Source of the DNA: Polytrichum commune
Lineage: Eukaryota > Streptophyta > Polytrichopsida > Polytrichales > Polytrichaceae
Length of the DNA: 64,000 nucleotides
NCBI GenBank assembly: GCA_950295325.1
Contig: OX485804.1
Coordinates: 7,376,001 to 7,440,000, forward strand
Direction of reading: 5' to 3'
The notes beneath the pieces are model-generated. The model saw only the letters and a list, made by a program, of their open reading frames with translations, had not been told where the DNA came from and made no database searches. Position numbers and translations under genes: made by a program. Numbering within the stretch: the stretch's first letter is position 1; every line of letters starts with the position of its first letter. Below are positions 21,246 through 32,327 of the stretch, piece after piece.

Positions 21246-21389
21246 AGATAGCTTGTTTGTATTAAAACCCCAGAGCCCACCTCCCCACAGGAGGCATAAA
21301 ACCATACACTGCATCACGGAATACCGTGATCAGTGCATGGCTAACGGGCTCGCATTCACGCTGGTATCATATACTAGCGTTACTTTTTC
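21246..21389 (+). other. Retrotransposon 3' UTR with three stem-loops
   Basis: Between the ORF stop and the target duplication lie three well-formed hairpins: 21280-21294 ('cctcc'/'ggagg'); 21307-21335 ('cactg'+'atcacgg' pairing with 'ccgtgat'+'cagtg', one bulged C, loop 'aata'); and 21358-21380 (10 bp arms from 'acgctggtat' and 'atactagcgt', one G-U pair, loop 'cat'). A short T-rich tail 'tactttttc' follows. In R2-like and related elements the 3' RNA structure is what the reverse transcriptase recognises before priming; that role here is inferred. Confidence 0.8.
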
Positions 21390-21405
21390 TTAATACATAG
21401 AGAAC
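21390..21405. repeat. Target-site duplication, right copy (16 bp)
   Basis: Exact match to 17216-17231, marking the 3' boundary of the non-LTR insertion. Neighbouring bases differ beyond it (17232 onward against 21406 onward), which fixes the boundary. Confidence 0.97.
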
Positions 21406-21659
21406 TATGTTCCCCTATTTGCATGCATTGATAAATTCGTTCTATAGGAAATGTATGCCAACTTCAACAATAGGTTGAACCATAACCGACATACATGAAT
21501 AGAAATCCTAGACTTCCCTAATGGTTTTAAGCGCAAGTTAGTCATAACAAAATTGAAGTCCATCTTCAATGGTGTCCGCATGTTGTTTATAACTTTTTTG
21601 ATGTCCTTCAATGATTCAATACTCTCATTATCATTAACACAATCAATGTGGTGAAGATT

Positions 21660-22395
21660 CTAAATTGGAGATAATAAAATCATTAATGATAAAATATATA
21701 TTTCTATCATTAAAACGGTGATCATACAAGCAAGTGTGCGAGATTACAAATATACAATAATAGTTATGTAAAAACTAAGCATGTCAAAGCTAAGTATCAT
21801 AAAATCTAAACAAATTAAAATTAAATAATTAAAATATGCAAGGATCAAAATTTGAAATCCATAATGATTCAAATTTACAAAAACCAAAAATGTAATAGCT
21901 AGGTATCTCAAAATCTAACAACTCATAAATCAAGAAGTTAAGTATGTAAGATTTCCATATACAAAATCTCTAAACCGCAAGATTTCAATATGCAAGACCT
22001 AAGTATTCTAAAATTCAAGAATAAAATAATCAAAAAATCAAAAATTTAAGTATGTATTAATTTAAGTTTGCAAAAATAAGTACGTAAGAGTTGATCATAA
22101 AAAAATTATCATGTAAGACTTAAGCATCTCAAAATTAAGTAGCCTAAAATCTAGGAATGAAAAAATGAAAAAATCAAGTATGTTAAATTCAAGTATGAAA
22201 GATTTGAAACATGTAAGAGTCAAGTATGAGAGATTTCAACATGTAATATTCAAATATGTAAGACCTAAATATACGAAAATCCAAGAATGCAATAATAAAG
22301 AATTGAAGTATGCAATAACTCAAATATGAGCATATAAAATATGTAAAAAAACCCAAAATGTAGAAGCTAAGCATACAAAATCCAAAAATGCTTAA
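21660..22395. repeat. A-rich degenerate short-unit repeat
   Basis: The tract is built from variants of words such as 'aagtatgtaagattt', 'aagtatgcaa', 'ctaagcat' and 'aaaatccaagaatg', spaced at about 15-30 bp, with few G or C. It looks like an old minisatellite. The minus-strand frame at 22189-22374 is only the reverse reading of this simple sequence. Confidence 0.65.
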
Positions 22396-22639
22396 TTATT
22401 TTTAAAAAAAATTAAAGGAGGGGATCGAATTTTTATTTTAAAATAGCGTCTCAAATCTGGAATAACACTTTTAAAAAATGAATGGATCATCCTTTTGAAA
22501 ATTTCAACAAAATTTTCATATCATTCAAAAACATTATAAAAAAAAACTCTAAAATGAAAATGAATAACCAACGAGCTCATGCATGAATAAACATTTGTGA
22601 AATTCAATTCAAGACGTTATTTAAAAACAAATACATACC

Positions 22640-23190
22640 CATGTTAAATTAAATGAATTGAATGTACGTGTGAGGTTCATTGTTCAATCTTACTTCAACC
22701 ACATACACATGTAAACAAACACTCTTTAACACATACAAACATTAAGAATCACACATTGAAATATATATATGCACACACATGTTTAAGATTGTATGAAAGT
22801 GAATGTATGAGAAGTTCATTGTTGAATCTAATTTCAATTATATATACAAACACACACATAATTTCATTGACATCTTATACACCTACATTTGGAATTTCTA
22901 GAATATGCATACACATGTACAAGATTATATGGATGTGAGTGTGTGTATGTGTAAAGTGCATTATAGAATGAAATATCAAACATACATATAGACAACTACA
23001 AACAAACATACACAATTTTTCTCATATTATAATCATATACAATCATATTTTAGTTTTAATAATATTCATATACACATCTTCAAAGTCCTACAAATGTAAG
23101 TGTGTGCATGAAATTTATTGTTGAATCTAACTTCAATCTCACACACAAAATCCCTTTCATAAACATACACACACACATATACATACTTAG
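22640..23190. repeat. Tandem repeat of about 145 bp, four diverged copies
   Basis: The landmark 'gttcattgttgaatctaact' (with variants) occurs at 22675, 22814, 22957 and 23112, giving intervals of 139, 143 and 155. The second to fourth copies are preceded by 'caagattgtatgaaagtgaa'-like words (22782, 22920, about 23080) and followed by 'cacacacata'-like A/C-rich sequence. No coding capacity. Confidence 0.75.
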
Positions 23191-23289
23191 TTAGTAGATT
23201 TGGTGGAGACAACAAATTGTTCACTCCGAATTCCTTATTCTTGGCTCCTTCCTCACACTTTTCCTCTCGATGTTAGTCATACTCACATC

Positions 23290-23390
23290 CTCAATCTTAC
23301 ACTCTCACACTTCAACTCTCACACACTCACACTCAGGCTCTAAGACTCCCACTTACACTCTCACACTCTCACACTCACACATTTATGGTA
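23290..23390. repeat. (CACTCT / CTCACA)n minisatellite
   Basis: Short interspersed runs of 'cacactctcacac' and 'acactcacac' over roughly 100 bp. Confidence 0.8.
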
Positions 23391-25125
23391 AAATCTAACA
23401 TTGATCCCCATTTTTTTACCAACAAAATCAATTTTGCCCTCCTTAAACAATTCAAAAACAATTCACATAAACTTCAAACAATTAATATTTTTAAATGATT
23501 TATACAAATATCAAGAAGGGAAATTTTATTTTAGATGATTAAATGTGGGATCTCATATCCGAGATGTCATTTTTCAAAAAGCAAATCAGTCCCCCGCCCC
23601 TTAAGAATTCAAAATATTTAAAATGTTCCTCGAAAAACCACAATTATGGCTTTACACATGAAGTGTGGCTAAATATTTTTATAATTTTTGTTTTATGAAG
23701 ATTCCAAAAGAGGGATTCGTTCTATTTCTTAAAAGTGATATCTTAGATCTAAGATGACATAAAAATTGGTTTTACTTAAAGAAACGGTTTCCTCCCCTCC
23801 TTAAACTTCAAAATAATATCAAAAAATATTTGTTTACCACTCCACCATTCGTCCTCAAAAATTACTCCTAGTTAGGCTTTAGCTAGGATTAGATGGGGGT
23901 AACTTGGGGTTCGAGTTTTGGGGTTGGTTAAGTAGGTTGACTGTGTTAGTTAGAAACTAGGTAGGGATTTAGATTACTTAACTAGGCCAATCAGCTTAGT
24001 TAGTTTAGGTTAGTTTGTTCTACTCGTTTTAGTTATTTATGTAATTTGGCTAAGGATTTCAAAGTCATTGGAATATGGGCTCTAAATATGATAGCCATTA
24101 TCGATGCAATGTTTACAAGCATGACTCTTCATCACACACGGGACACATAAGTAGAAGTTCTAGCAATATACTATGAGTAGGTACCAATTACCAATGCATC
24201 TTTCAAAAAACAATTAAAGCAAACAACATATTGTGTACATATGTCTCATTATTGGAGTTAGAATCTGAGTGGATGATCGTGTTTGCACAATAATGGAGTT
24301 CTGCCTGGTCCGCTTGTTCAGTGCATTATGTAAGCCCTCCTTCAACATGGTAAAGTCATTGTCACGATAGACAGTTGCCCATCCTCGACTTCTTCAATTG
24401 TTTCTTTATACTAAACCGAAACGAAGTCTTTCTTTCTTTTGAATACTATTCGCTCGTATGGTGTGTTCTTGCATTGTGTCACCTTGGGCATTGTTGTTAA
24501 AATCTCATCATTTGCCATGATAGACCAACCAATTTGTGTTCCTTTTATTTGAATATGTATCTTTTAAATTTAAGGTTCCGGTGATTTAGGGCCTATCAAC
24601 TTTTAGGTCATTTCCCTCTAAGGTATATTATGTTTTTGAGATCTATCAGTTTTATCTACCCATGTGTCATATGTCATAAGGGGTGTGCTAGGGTTACCAT
24701 CTCCATATGTATTATTTTTCCAATTAAATATGTATTGCACTAAACAATGCTCACTAGAAATAAGTGCACTTGTCCACATTGTGATGGACTTATAATTGCT
24801 TCTTTCATCATGGCTGCTATCCACACTCATGGATTGTTTGTGCCCTTCACATTGCCTCTTGAGGATAATGGTCATGTAGGTGTCTTACAGTATTTATTTA
24901 GTTTGAGGTTGAGTATTTGAATAAGAACCATGTACATGGAGCAAGAGATGTACAATATGGACAATGATATATCAAAAACAATCTTGATGTTGAAGAACAA
25001 GAGTGAATATGGTCATATATAGAATTTGGATCTAGGATTGTTTAGGGTTATATGACTTTTTGATTTCCATATGCAAGCTTCCAATGTCATTTTAACTAAT
25101 GAGTTTGGCACAACAATGATCCAAA
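23391..25125. other. Non-coding stretch, no gene seen
   Basis: AT-rich. The minus-strand frame 24618-24875 has no recognisable motif. No inverted-repeat element delimited. Confidence 0.45.
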
Positions 25126-25129
25126 TCCC

Positions 25130-25805
25130 TAAGTTGCCAATGTTAAATTGGAGCCTAGTGAAGATTATGGCCTTATGTTGTCTGATTCCAATGATGACAT
25201 TTATCTAGTAGTTAATATTTCTAGCAGATCGCATTCTCATTTTACAAATACAACTCCTTCTTCCAAAGTCTCAATGGATATAGATGAACCCCTTACATTC
25301 CCATGTACATGAGATTGACTCGTCACGGGACTTCATCCCAACGTCCACCTCTTCATCCTCTTTCATTATCATTGGATTGAATATTGTGGAGGCATTGAAA
25401 CTAACCAAGTCCATAAAAAGGTCTAAATTTGAGCTTACAATCATTGATTTTGACAACAATTATATTCACAAGGTCAAGTACTTACCATCATCTTTTGACA
25501 GTGACGTGTTGTTTGTGCTACCCCTTGTGGCTATGGGAGTCCCAAGTGCATATGAACATTCCATGGATGACATAAATAAGATGTGCAATGCACGCCCTTG
25601 GTGCACAACAAAGAAACCTAATATCCAAAACGATTTTGGATTTTCATTTAGGCGTTCTTCGTGTGTCGGTCATCGCCAATGCCCAAATAACTGTTGTGAT
25701 TATGAATATTGTAGAAAAGATTGGACTACTTCCTCAGAGCATGATAACCATTTTATCGCCATTGGTAGTCGTCGTAATTGGGGGACCTATATGACCATTC
25801 AATGA
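25130..25805 (+). pseudogene. Relic ORF with C-x5-C-x3-CC cluster, probably transposon-derived
   Basis: An open frame (ATG 25284, stop 25803-25805, 173 codons) is preceded in another frame by an acidic Ser/Asp-rich stretch (25150-25270), suggesting a longer broken gene. Around residue 126 it reads SSCVGHRQCPNNCCDYEYC, a compact cysteine/histidine cluster that could bind zinc. Before that comes KPNIQNDFGFSFRR, and residues 40-85 form a mixed beta-like segment. The architecture recalls uncharacterised transposase-associated zinc-binding domains of plants, but I cannot name a family with confidence. The frame runs straight into dispersed repeat D (25780 onward), so the C-terminus is not original. 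Confidence 0.35.
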
Positions 25806-25950
25806 ACACAAGAATCTTGCCATGATGATGAATAAGACATTCATACGAGCTCCGAAAATCATGAGGAAAGTGGCTATGGCCAATCGTGTGTTGCATATCC
25901 TATGAAAAGTGGCTAGTAGGGAAAAGTAGTCATGTAAGACCCATCTACCT
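25780..25950 (+). repeat. Dispersed repeat D, right-hand fragment
   Basis: 'atgaccattcaatgaacaca', 'attcatacgagctccgaaaa', 'tgaggaaagtggctatgg', 'tcgtgtgttgcatatccta' and 'cccatctaccttatc' follow the order of the D copy at 4680-4870. Confidence 0.6.
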
Positions 25951-27019
25951 TATCAAGATCCTAGTTTATTTAGGCAAGATTTTGGAGGGATTGCATGATT
26001 GGCAATAACTTCATGGCATTCCAAATTCTTTGCGTGTGCCACCAAGCAAGTCGAACTTACACATTCAAAAGTCCCTTTTGTCTCATCACTTACTACGCCT
26101 CACACCGAGCATGTGCCATTCACAATTAAAAGCAACCGCGGTATGCATGGCATCTTTATAACTCCCCTCGGCTTTGTGGTTCACATGCAAGCACATGGCA
26201 ATCACTCAAGCACCCGAACACATCATTGTGTAAGTACTTTTCAATTTATAATTTATATTTTGGGGGAAGGGGAAGAAAACAAAACAAGATTGAATTGCAA
26301 GGGATTAAGTACACTCTAACCTCCCTAATATCATGCATATGGTAATCAAATTGCTCGTGGTATTAAGGAGGTCCACAATGTTAATGTGAATGCATGATAA
26401 TAGAGAATTAGTGTAACGTGTGACATTATGAACTAACACAAAGTTAGCATTACAACATTGACAATGATGATAACGTGATGCGTGCGAGCGTGTAATTTGA
26501 AGTCTTTGGTGGATTATTTTAATGTCAAAATATGTGATATAGAGACGGAAATGTGACAACAAGGAGGGAGATTTCAATTGAGCACATATGTTCCCTAGGG
26601 TTTCATGATATAAGAGAGGGAGTGACATAACAAATAGTGACATTATGGAGGCTAGGGTGTACTTAACAACATACACACCATGCCACACACCACGTTGGTT
26701 GTCATTCCGAGAACGGCATTCGCTCACGCTTGGATAAGCTAAGGCTCGGGAAGGACACATGTCGCGAGGACAATAGTCTCACCTAAATGAACGGAATGAG
26801 AAAGGTCAAATTTGCCTTCCTTTTCGTAGGTGGTGTTCTTGAGGACGTAGTCTACCCGTCCCGAGCCTTTCGTCTTCCGTTCATCCAATTTGTCCCTCCG
26901 TTTGTTCATCCATGCATCAACAACACGGAAATTGCCAAAGGACCGCGTAGGAAGGAAGCTATGTGTTGGTCTCCAGCCACACGAGACTTAAGCTATGTGG
27001 GCCTTATGTAGTCGCTTGA
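25951..27019. other. Non-coding stretch, no gene seen
   Basis: Frames at 25999-26319 (+) and 26305-26760 (-, 151 codons) have no recognised domain, signal peptide or repeat structure. The longer one is an uninterpretable frame rather than a supported gene. Confidence 0.4.
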
Positions 27020-27095
27020 GTCTTAATTGGACACGTATATTGGAGTGGTATATGGCACGGATTGTTGTTAGAATCAAACAAACACGTGTTACAAT
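27020..27095 (+). repeat. Dispersed repeat D, left-hand fragment
   Basis: 'cttaattggacacgtatatt', 'gagtggtatatgg' and 'aaacacgtgtt' match the start of the D copies. Confidence 0.55.
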
Positions 27096-27234
27096 GGGGT
27101 TACCGTACACTGCCACTCTAGAGAATTAGTTGGTTTGAAATCATCGTGATGTGGATTTGTCTCATTAGCCTTTGCGGTTTCTCAGACTCTAAAATCAATT
27201 TCATTTCAATGAGATTGGGCGATGTGCTCATAAT

Positions 27235-27430
27235 TCGAGGAAGGTCTATGTGTTCACTTTAAAGAAACACAGAAGCCTTGTTTTGACCTCCTACAAACTT
27301 TTCAATTCAATTCCAATTACGAAACTCACATTGACAATCTAACATGCTCACAATTGCTATCTAGATGAGATATGATTAAACACGAATAACTGTCTCTAGA
27401 GTTGGAAATGCCCACCTTAGGGTAACATAC
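27235..27430. repeat. Dispersed repeat I, copy 1
   Basis: Shares ordered words with 31355-31565: 'gtgttcactttaaag' against 'gtgatcaccttaaag', 'ttttgacctcctacaa' against 'atttgacctccttcga', 'caattgctatc' against 'caattgctaag', and 'gagttggaaatgcccacctt' against 'gagttggatgggcccacctt'. No protein reading is preserved; the element type is unknown. Confidence 0.5.
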
Positions 27431-30400
27431 TTTGATTTTATTACCGTTGCAGCTCCTCGTGGATGGGCAAACATCTTCCCATCCATTTCCATTCACCATA
27501 CGTGCCCCCACAATGCCATTACAAGAAATAATCATGTTACGATATCTTTTTTGTAGCAAGTTCATAGTTTATAAATGTCCCTTACACAACATGTTACAAG
27601 TATACGTATCATATGACCCCTCACGTATTCCACGCACTTTAAGAATTACGTGACTTGTTGTTTTGAGAAATGGATGAGTAGTTGTCCGGATTTGCAAGCT
27701 AATTAGAAAATGGATGACAAGAGAATGAAACTTGCTATTTAACATGATTGAAGACAATATCAACATTAGAGGCATGTTCTAAACCTCAACACTTATGCAC
27801 GTATGGCTTCCATGATACAACTATTTCCATGAAACATATACTTCAACTTTTGTTGAAGTCCGGGTTGCTAAGAAGAGTACTAAAATTGGAATCGAGGAAG
27901 AATACCATGCATCGGTAGTAGCTTCGTCCAACCAACGACTTGGCATTTGAGCAAAGTGCCACGTGTCATTTTTCTATTGGTTACAATGTACACAACTTAC
28001 ATGTGCCTTCTAGGTTTTCACCATCAACGCGCCAAAGTTGCTATCAAGGTACGGTACTAAAGGTTGATGTGGCTAACAATCGACTAGATTAGGTGGAGTA
28101 GTTCGGAATTTTGGAATTGATGGTGAAGGAGTGGAGGTCGACAACTTTGTCATTCTAACCTCACATTTAACTTACGGTCCAACACCGATATGTTTGATTC
28201 GAGTTCTATTGGTTGGCACAAAAGTCCCAACGCATGGTTGATGTTCTTTCACGAAATAAGGATTTGTGTTTCAAAACCCGTTAATTCAACACCGTTAGGC
28301 CTAGATGAAAGGTTGGGTGTTATACAAAATGCTAGATTGATCATAAGCATTTTTTTTTTCCTCACATGCTCACTACACTTCTAAATTAGTTGACTTCATT
28401 CTATTCATCATCAATCCACATTAATCATCTTGTAATCACCAAATAACAACAAGAGAGTTCGGTGTCACTTGAATGTTGTTCATGTATGATGTGTTGCAAA
28501 GACTACTCTAATCGACATGGCACATCAGTTCTAATGCTACGCTAACTCAAATACTTAGTGTAGTCGATTGAGAAATACATATCGCAACTAATACATATTG
28601 GTTTCATGACTTTCGCATTGTATTCATCATAATCAACTTGACGGGTATACGTAAACAAAGAAAATTAATGGTTATTGATCATTATCGTTATTTTGTCTAT
28701 GTCGTTTTGGTTGCATCGACACCTAAAGTTTTTTCACTTTTGGGGTTTTGGTGAGACGCACCATCCAAGTAGTTCATATTGGTGGTTGACACGAATCGGG
28801 CATCGCATTCTTTTGGTGGCCAATGTAGGCCAAGGGGAAAGTGCCACAACACTTGGCATTCGATATCAAGGATCCACCGCATGTTTTTTTTATCATGCAC
28901 GTGTCTTTTCTCTTTGGCTCAACCAAAATGGACTACATCTACACATTCAATGCTTTATGTATAGCTAAGGCTCTCACGAGACATGTGATTGGTCCCACCC
29001 AATGTTGTACCGGTACATACGTGAATGTATGGTGTCAATATTCAACATCAATAATGGTATCAAAGGACCTGCCCGTGGGTGTCAAACTTATAGTACTCAG
29101 TCAAATATTGATATTTGGTGGATATCTCAAGGTGAGGGAATTTGTACACCTGTGTTATTATTTATATCATTCTAAACCATATTAACATTGGGGTGATCAT
29201 ACATGAGTATGAAGGTTTTTTCATGGTATATAAACTTGAATGGTATCGAAAACCAAACTATCCTCAAATACATACATCCTACTTGTTTAAAAAAAAATGA
29301 ACCTCTGTTATGGATACCCGAATATGTCTAAAAAAACATCACTCTAATCCAACATTGGTCCAACATTGGTCCAACTAGTAACAAAAATAACACCATTGTT
29401 GGCACAATGTTGGCTTCCAAGTGTTCAACCCCTCTGCAATAGTTGGTGGGATTTGAAAGGAAGATATAATTACGTAACATTCTTCAACCTTCGTGAGGAA
29501 TATGTGGACCCAAGAATACATGGAAATTTGTACATGCATAATTTAATCAAGGTGCTCCTCAAAATTCAAATTCACCAAACTTTAGGTAGGTTTTGGAAAG
29601 GACGTTTCTACAAAGGGTACTCAAAGTGAGGGTTGAATAATGTTATGCATATGATGAGACGTTTATTTTGTTCGCCAATGCTATTGTATGCAACACACAA
29701 CTCCTCACTATGTATGCTCCTCGTTTCAAACCCCCACACTACCTTATCGAATTACTAAGAGTCAAATGAAATTTGTGCGTTTAAACATTTGTGCAAAAAT
29801 GACTTGCTTTTAATCGTGTGATCTCAATGTCACTTTGCTCATAACATAATTGGTTATCCAGATAAACAATTTCATATTTTTTCCATGTCAGGTAAAGGAC
29901 AACAATGCTTAGGGTAAATATTACTTGGAGGGGGAGGGGGTCACTTAGGAGGTATAAAACAAATTTGTGACACAAATCTTAGGATTCCATATACTAATTA
30001 GACCTTAAAGTATTAAAGTAGAACTAAGTAGGTTTAAGGAAATTCATTCAGAGTACATCCATAAAACCACCTTTGAGCATTCGTCAATGAATGGAATATG
30101 TCAAGAATATACTTATTACTTATACCCATCGAAAATACCCACTTGCCATACATGGTGTGAACAAAGTTAACATTTTTTGCACCCCCGAGGTTTGTCAAAG
30201 GCAATTCTACCTTAGTTTTGAGGTTCCAAAATTGTATAGAAGGTGCTTCCATTTTGGAATGCGTAAATACAAGGCTACCATCTATTGGTGCCCATTTTCA
30301 AACCAATGCCGATTTTGAAGCATGCACCTTAAGTTTTATTCGAAGAGCTTCTTCGATGATGACCAATAACTTTGTAGCATGCCAATATATTTTGTACCTA

Positions 30401-30559
30401 CTACATTTTCATTGGTAAATATTGTCATGTGCATTATTTAAGAAGGGTTGCACTAAATTACTTAGAGGCCCAAAAATGTCACTTCTACTAATTGTCACCA
30501 TGACATTATTTGTCATACTAGGCAACTTTTTGAAGCAAACAATGTACATGGTATGTCAT
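27431..30559. other. Non-coding stretch, no gene seen
   Basis: About 3 kb with only short frames. Overlapping frames at 28675-29185 cover the same bases in three phases, which argues against coding. A small 'ccaacattggt' duplication lies at 29349-29375. Confidence 0.4.
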
Positions 30560-30850
30560 CTAGCATAGCACATTGGAGTACTTGAAATGATGAATTTATA
30601 TTGTAGTATGCAAGAGGAGTATGTTATTAAGCATATCGATGCCAAACGCCAACATCTATACTATTGTTGAACTTGTTGACCATTAACCACCAATGTAACC
30701 TAGACATAGGCCTCATAGTATTATCAAACATAATAATTTCAATTGTCATGTGGATAGAGTAATAATAATCATGTTAACCATTAGTGTAATGATTATACAA
30801 ACTTCATAATAGGGTAAGTAACACTATTAGGTTGGTGACACCATCAACAA
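30560..30850. repeat. Dispersed repeat H, copy 1
   Basis: 'tagcacattgga', 'cttgttgaccattaacc', 'aatgtaacctagacata', 'attgtcatgtgg' and 'aatagggtaagtaacactat' parallel 33375-33590 ('tagcacattggg', 'gttgttgatctttag', 'gtgtaacctagtgtaca', 'aaaatagggtatgtggcatt'). Non-coding, old. Confidence 0.4.
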
Positions 30851-31354
30851 CATAGTATGGATGTTGCGATGCAACTTTATTGAAGAGGAAAATCCCAATT
30901 GATAACACTATCTTACACCCACTTCAATATCAAACATGAATTACATCATCTTCCAATGTTGAATTTTTGGAACGTAAGTTTAACATGAAAGAAGTTTGCA
31001 TAGTATCGAGGAAATTTGAAAGCATACACGTATCCATAAAATGTTTAGAATACTTGCTTCAAATAATATATGACATCTACCATCATCGATTGGCCTTCAA
31101 AAGAAAACCACAAACTGCTAACGCATGCGTTCCATCATGTCCAAGATTTCAAAATCCTCATATATTGTGCTTGAAGTGTTAAAATTCCCTAAATTTTTCA
31201 CATTTACATGCCTAAACTTTGGGAGAGAAACAAGGTTCTCAATTTACCCAAATCTCAAGAGATTAAATTGTTAGGACATGTGTTACCACAAGATTGGACT
31301 ATATGCTCAAATTACATCAACCACTCTAGGTTTGACAATTAGTTTAGTTGGGAG

Positions 31355-31565
31355 GGTATATGTGATCACCTTAAAGGAGAAAATGAGTCTTCAATTTGAC
31401 CTCCTTCGATTATTGTATCTCAACTCCAATTCCAAAATTTCAAATGAGCAACTGTGTGATTTGCAATTGCTAAGTGGATGGGACAATTCTCAATCCAATC
31501 CAATCTTGTGCAACAACCAAAATTTGTGTTTGGAGTTGGATGGGCCCACCTTTAAGATAGACTAT
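31355..31565. repeat. Dispersed repeat I, copy 2
   Basis: Partner of 27235-27430. The frame 31278-31571 covers it, but the copies do not agree in any reading frame, so coding is not supported. Confidence 0.5.
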
Positions 31566-31620
31566 TGTTAATCCATCACAACACATATGTGAACACCGTC
31601 TTCCCAGTGATTTTCCAACT

Positions 31621-31902
31621 ACACTAAACCATCTCATTTTTGTGGGCCACTATAATTTTCTAGAGCCAACACTAGTTCTCATGATGGGAATTAATGTGGG
31701 CCACATGAATTTCTTACCCACACTAAACTTTTAATAGAAATTTAGGATGAACCACATTAATTTTTTTCCTAAAAAATCAGTGTGGATGATTATTTAATTT
31801 TATGCTATTTTTTTTCCTATAACTAATATTCAATGTGTTGGTTGTAAGTTTTCTTAAAGACCTAGGGGAAAACCTGGTCTTGGACCCATGTGAATTCCAC
31901 CT
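31621..31902 (+). mobile_element. MITE family C, copy 1 (right end lost)
   Basis: TA then 'cactaaaccatctcattttt', followed by 'gtgggccacta', 'aattaatgtgggccacat', 'taactaatattcaatgtgtt' and 'tggacccatgtgaattccac'. The other C copies are at about 39645-39794 and 43973-44183. The right part is fused directly to MITE B sequence at 31903, so one element interrupted or recombined with the other. Confidence 0.65.
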
Positions 31903-32230
31903 TGAACAGAATACTAATTGTAAACCACAGTGTAGTGTCGCCAACATTAAATGTTAACGCAACATTATTTGTCATTCCTTGTGAATATTTTGGGGGAGTA
32001 TAGATTTGCAACGTTGCAAATACTGGTGCTTACCAAGTGATTTTTCATCCGAATTTAAATCATCCACGAGAACATTTCATCAAAAGTTGCGACAAGAAAA
32101 GATACGGTTTTGGCCGATGGATGAACTCATCCATCATCCATGACAATATTTTGTTCACATATACATAAGAAATGTCTTCCAAAAACGTACCATGGTGGCA
32201 TAAAATACCATATGACACTGCATACTATAT
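31903..32230 (+). mobile_element. MITE family B, copy 2 (left end lost)
   Basis: Starts inside B at 'gaatactaattgtaaacc', then 'gtgtagtgtcgccaac', 'cattccttgtgaatatt', 'ccaagtgatttttcatcc', 'ggatgaactcatccatcatc' and 'aagaaatgtcttccaaaa', ending near 'actatatttag'. The segment 'atggatgaactcatccat' is a conserved internal palindrome of the B family. Confidence 0.65.
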
Positions 32231-32240
32231 TTAGTCTACC

Positions 32241-32327
32241 TATATTACTTGGGTAACTAAATGACACTCTCCGAGAAACGTTGTACCAATGCGTAACTCC
32301 AAATGGCAACCCACACTAATTAGACAA
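32241..32327 (+). repeat. Repeat G, copy 1
   Basis: 'tattacttgggtaac', 'caatgcgtaactccaaatgg' and 'cccacactaattagaca'. The same block lies next to a B element at 45526-45605 and after a B-like end at 56375-56460. Confidence 0.55.

Larger units (their letters stand above)
17232..21389 (+). mobile_element. 5'-truncated non-LTR retrotransposon, Dualen/RandI-like
   Basis: A 4158 bp insertion bounded by a perfect 16 bp duplication. It begins abruptly inside the reverse transcriptase domain (the first readable codon is at 17233), so the 5' half, including any first ORF and apurinic-type endonuclease, is missing: a normal outcome of incomplete reverse transcription. The order is reverse transcriptase (end), P/T/Q-rich linker, unassigned region, RNase H, zinc knuckle, probable PD-(D/E)xK-type endonuclease, then a 144 bp 3' UTR with three stem-loops and a short T-rich tail. 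RT with RNase H plus a C-terminal restriction-like endonuclease is known for Dualen/RandI elements of green algae. The clade assignment is an inference. One frameshift (17655-17685) and one internal stop (18918-18920) make it non-functional. Confidence 0.85.

Noticed and set aside
26305-26760. 151-codon minus-strand frame
   Set aside because: No motif, signal peptide or conserved copy; composition like the surrounding non-coding DNA.
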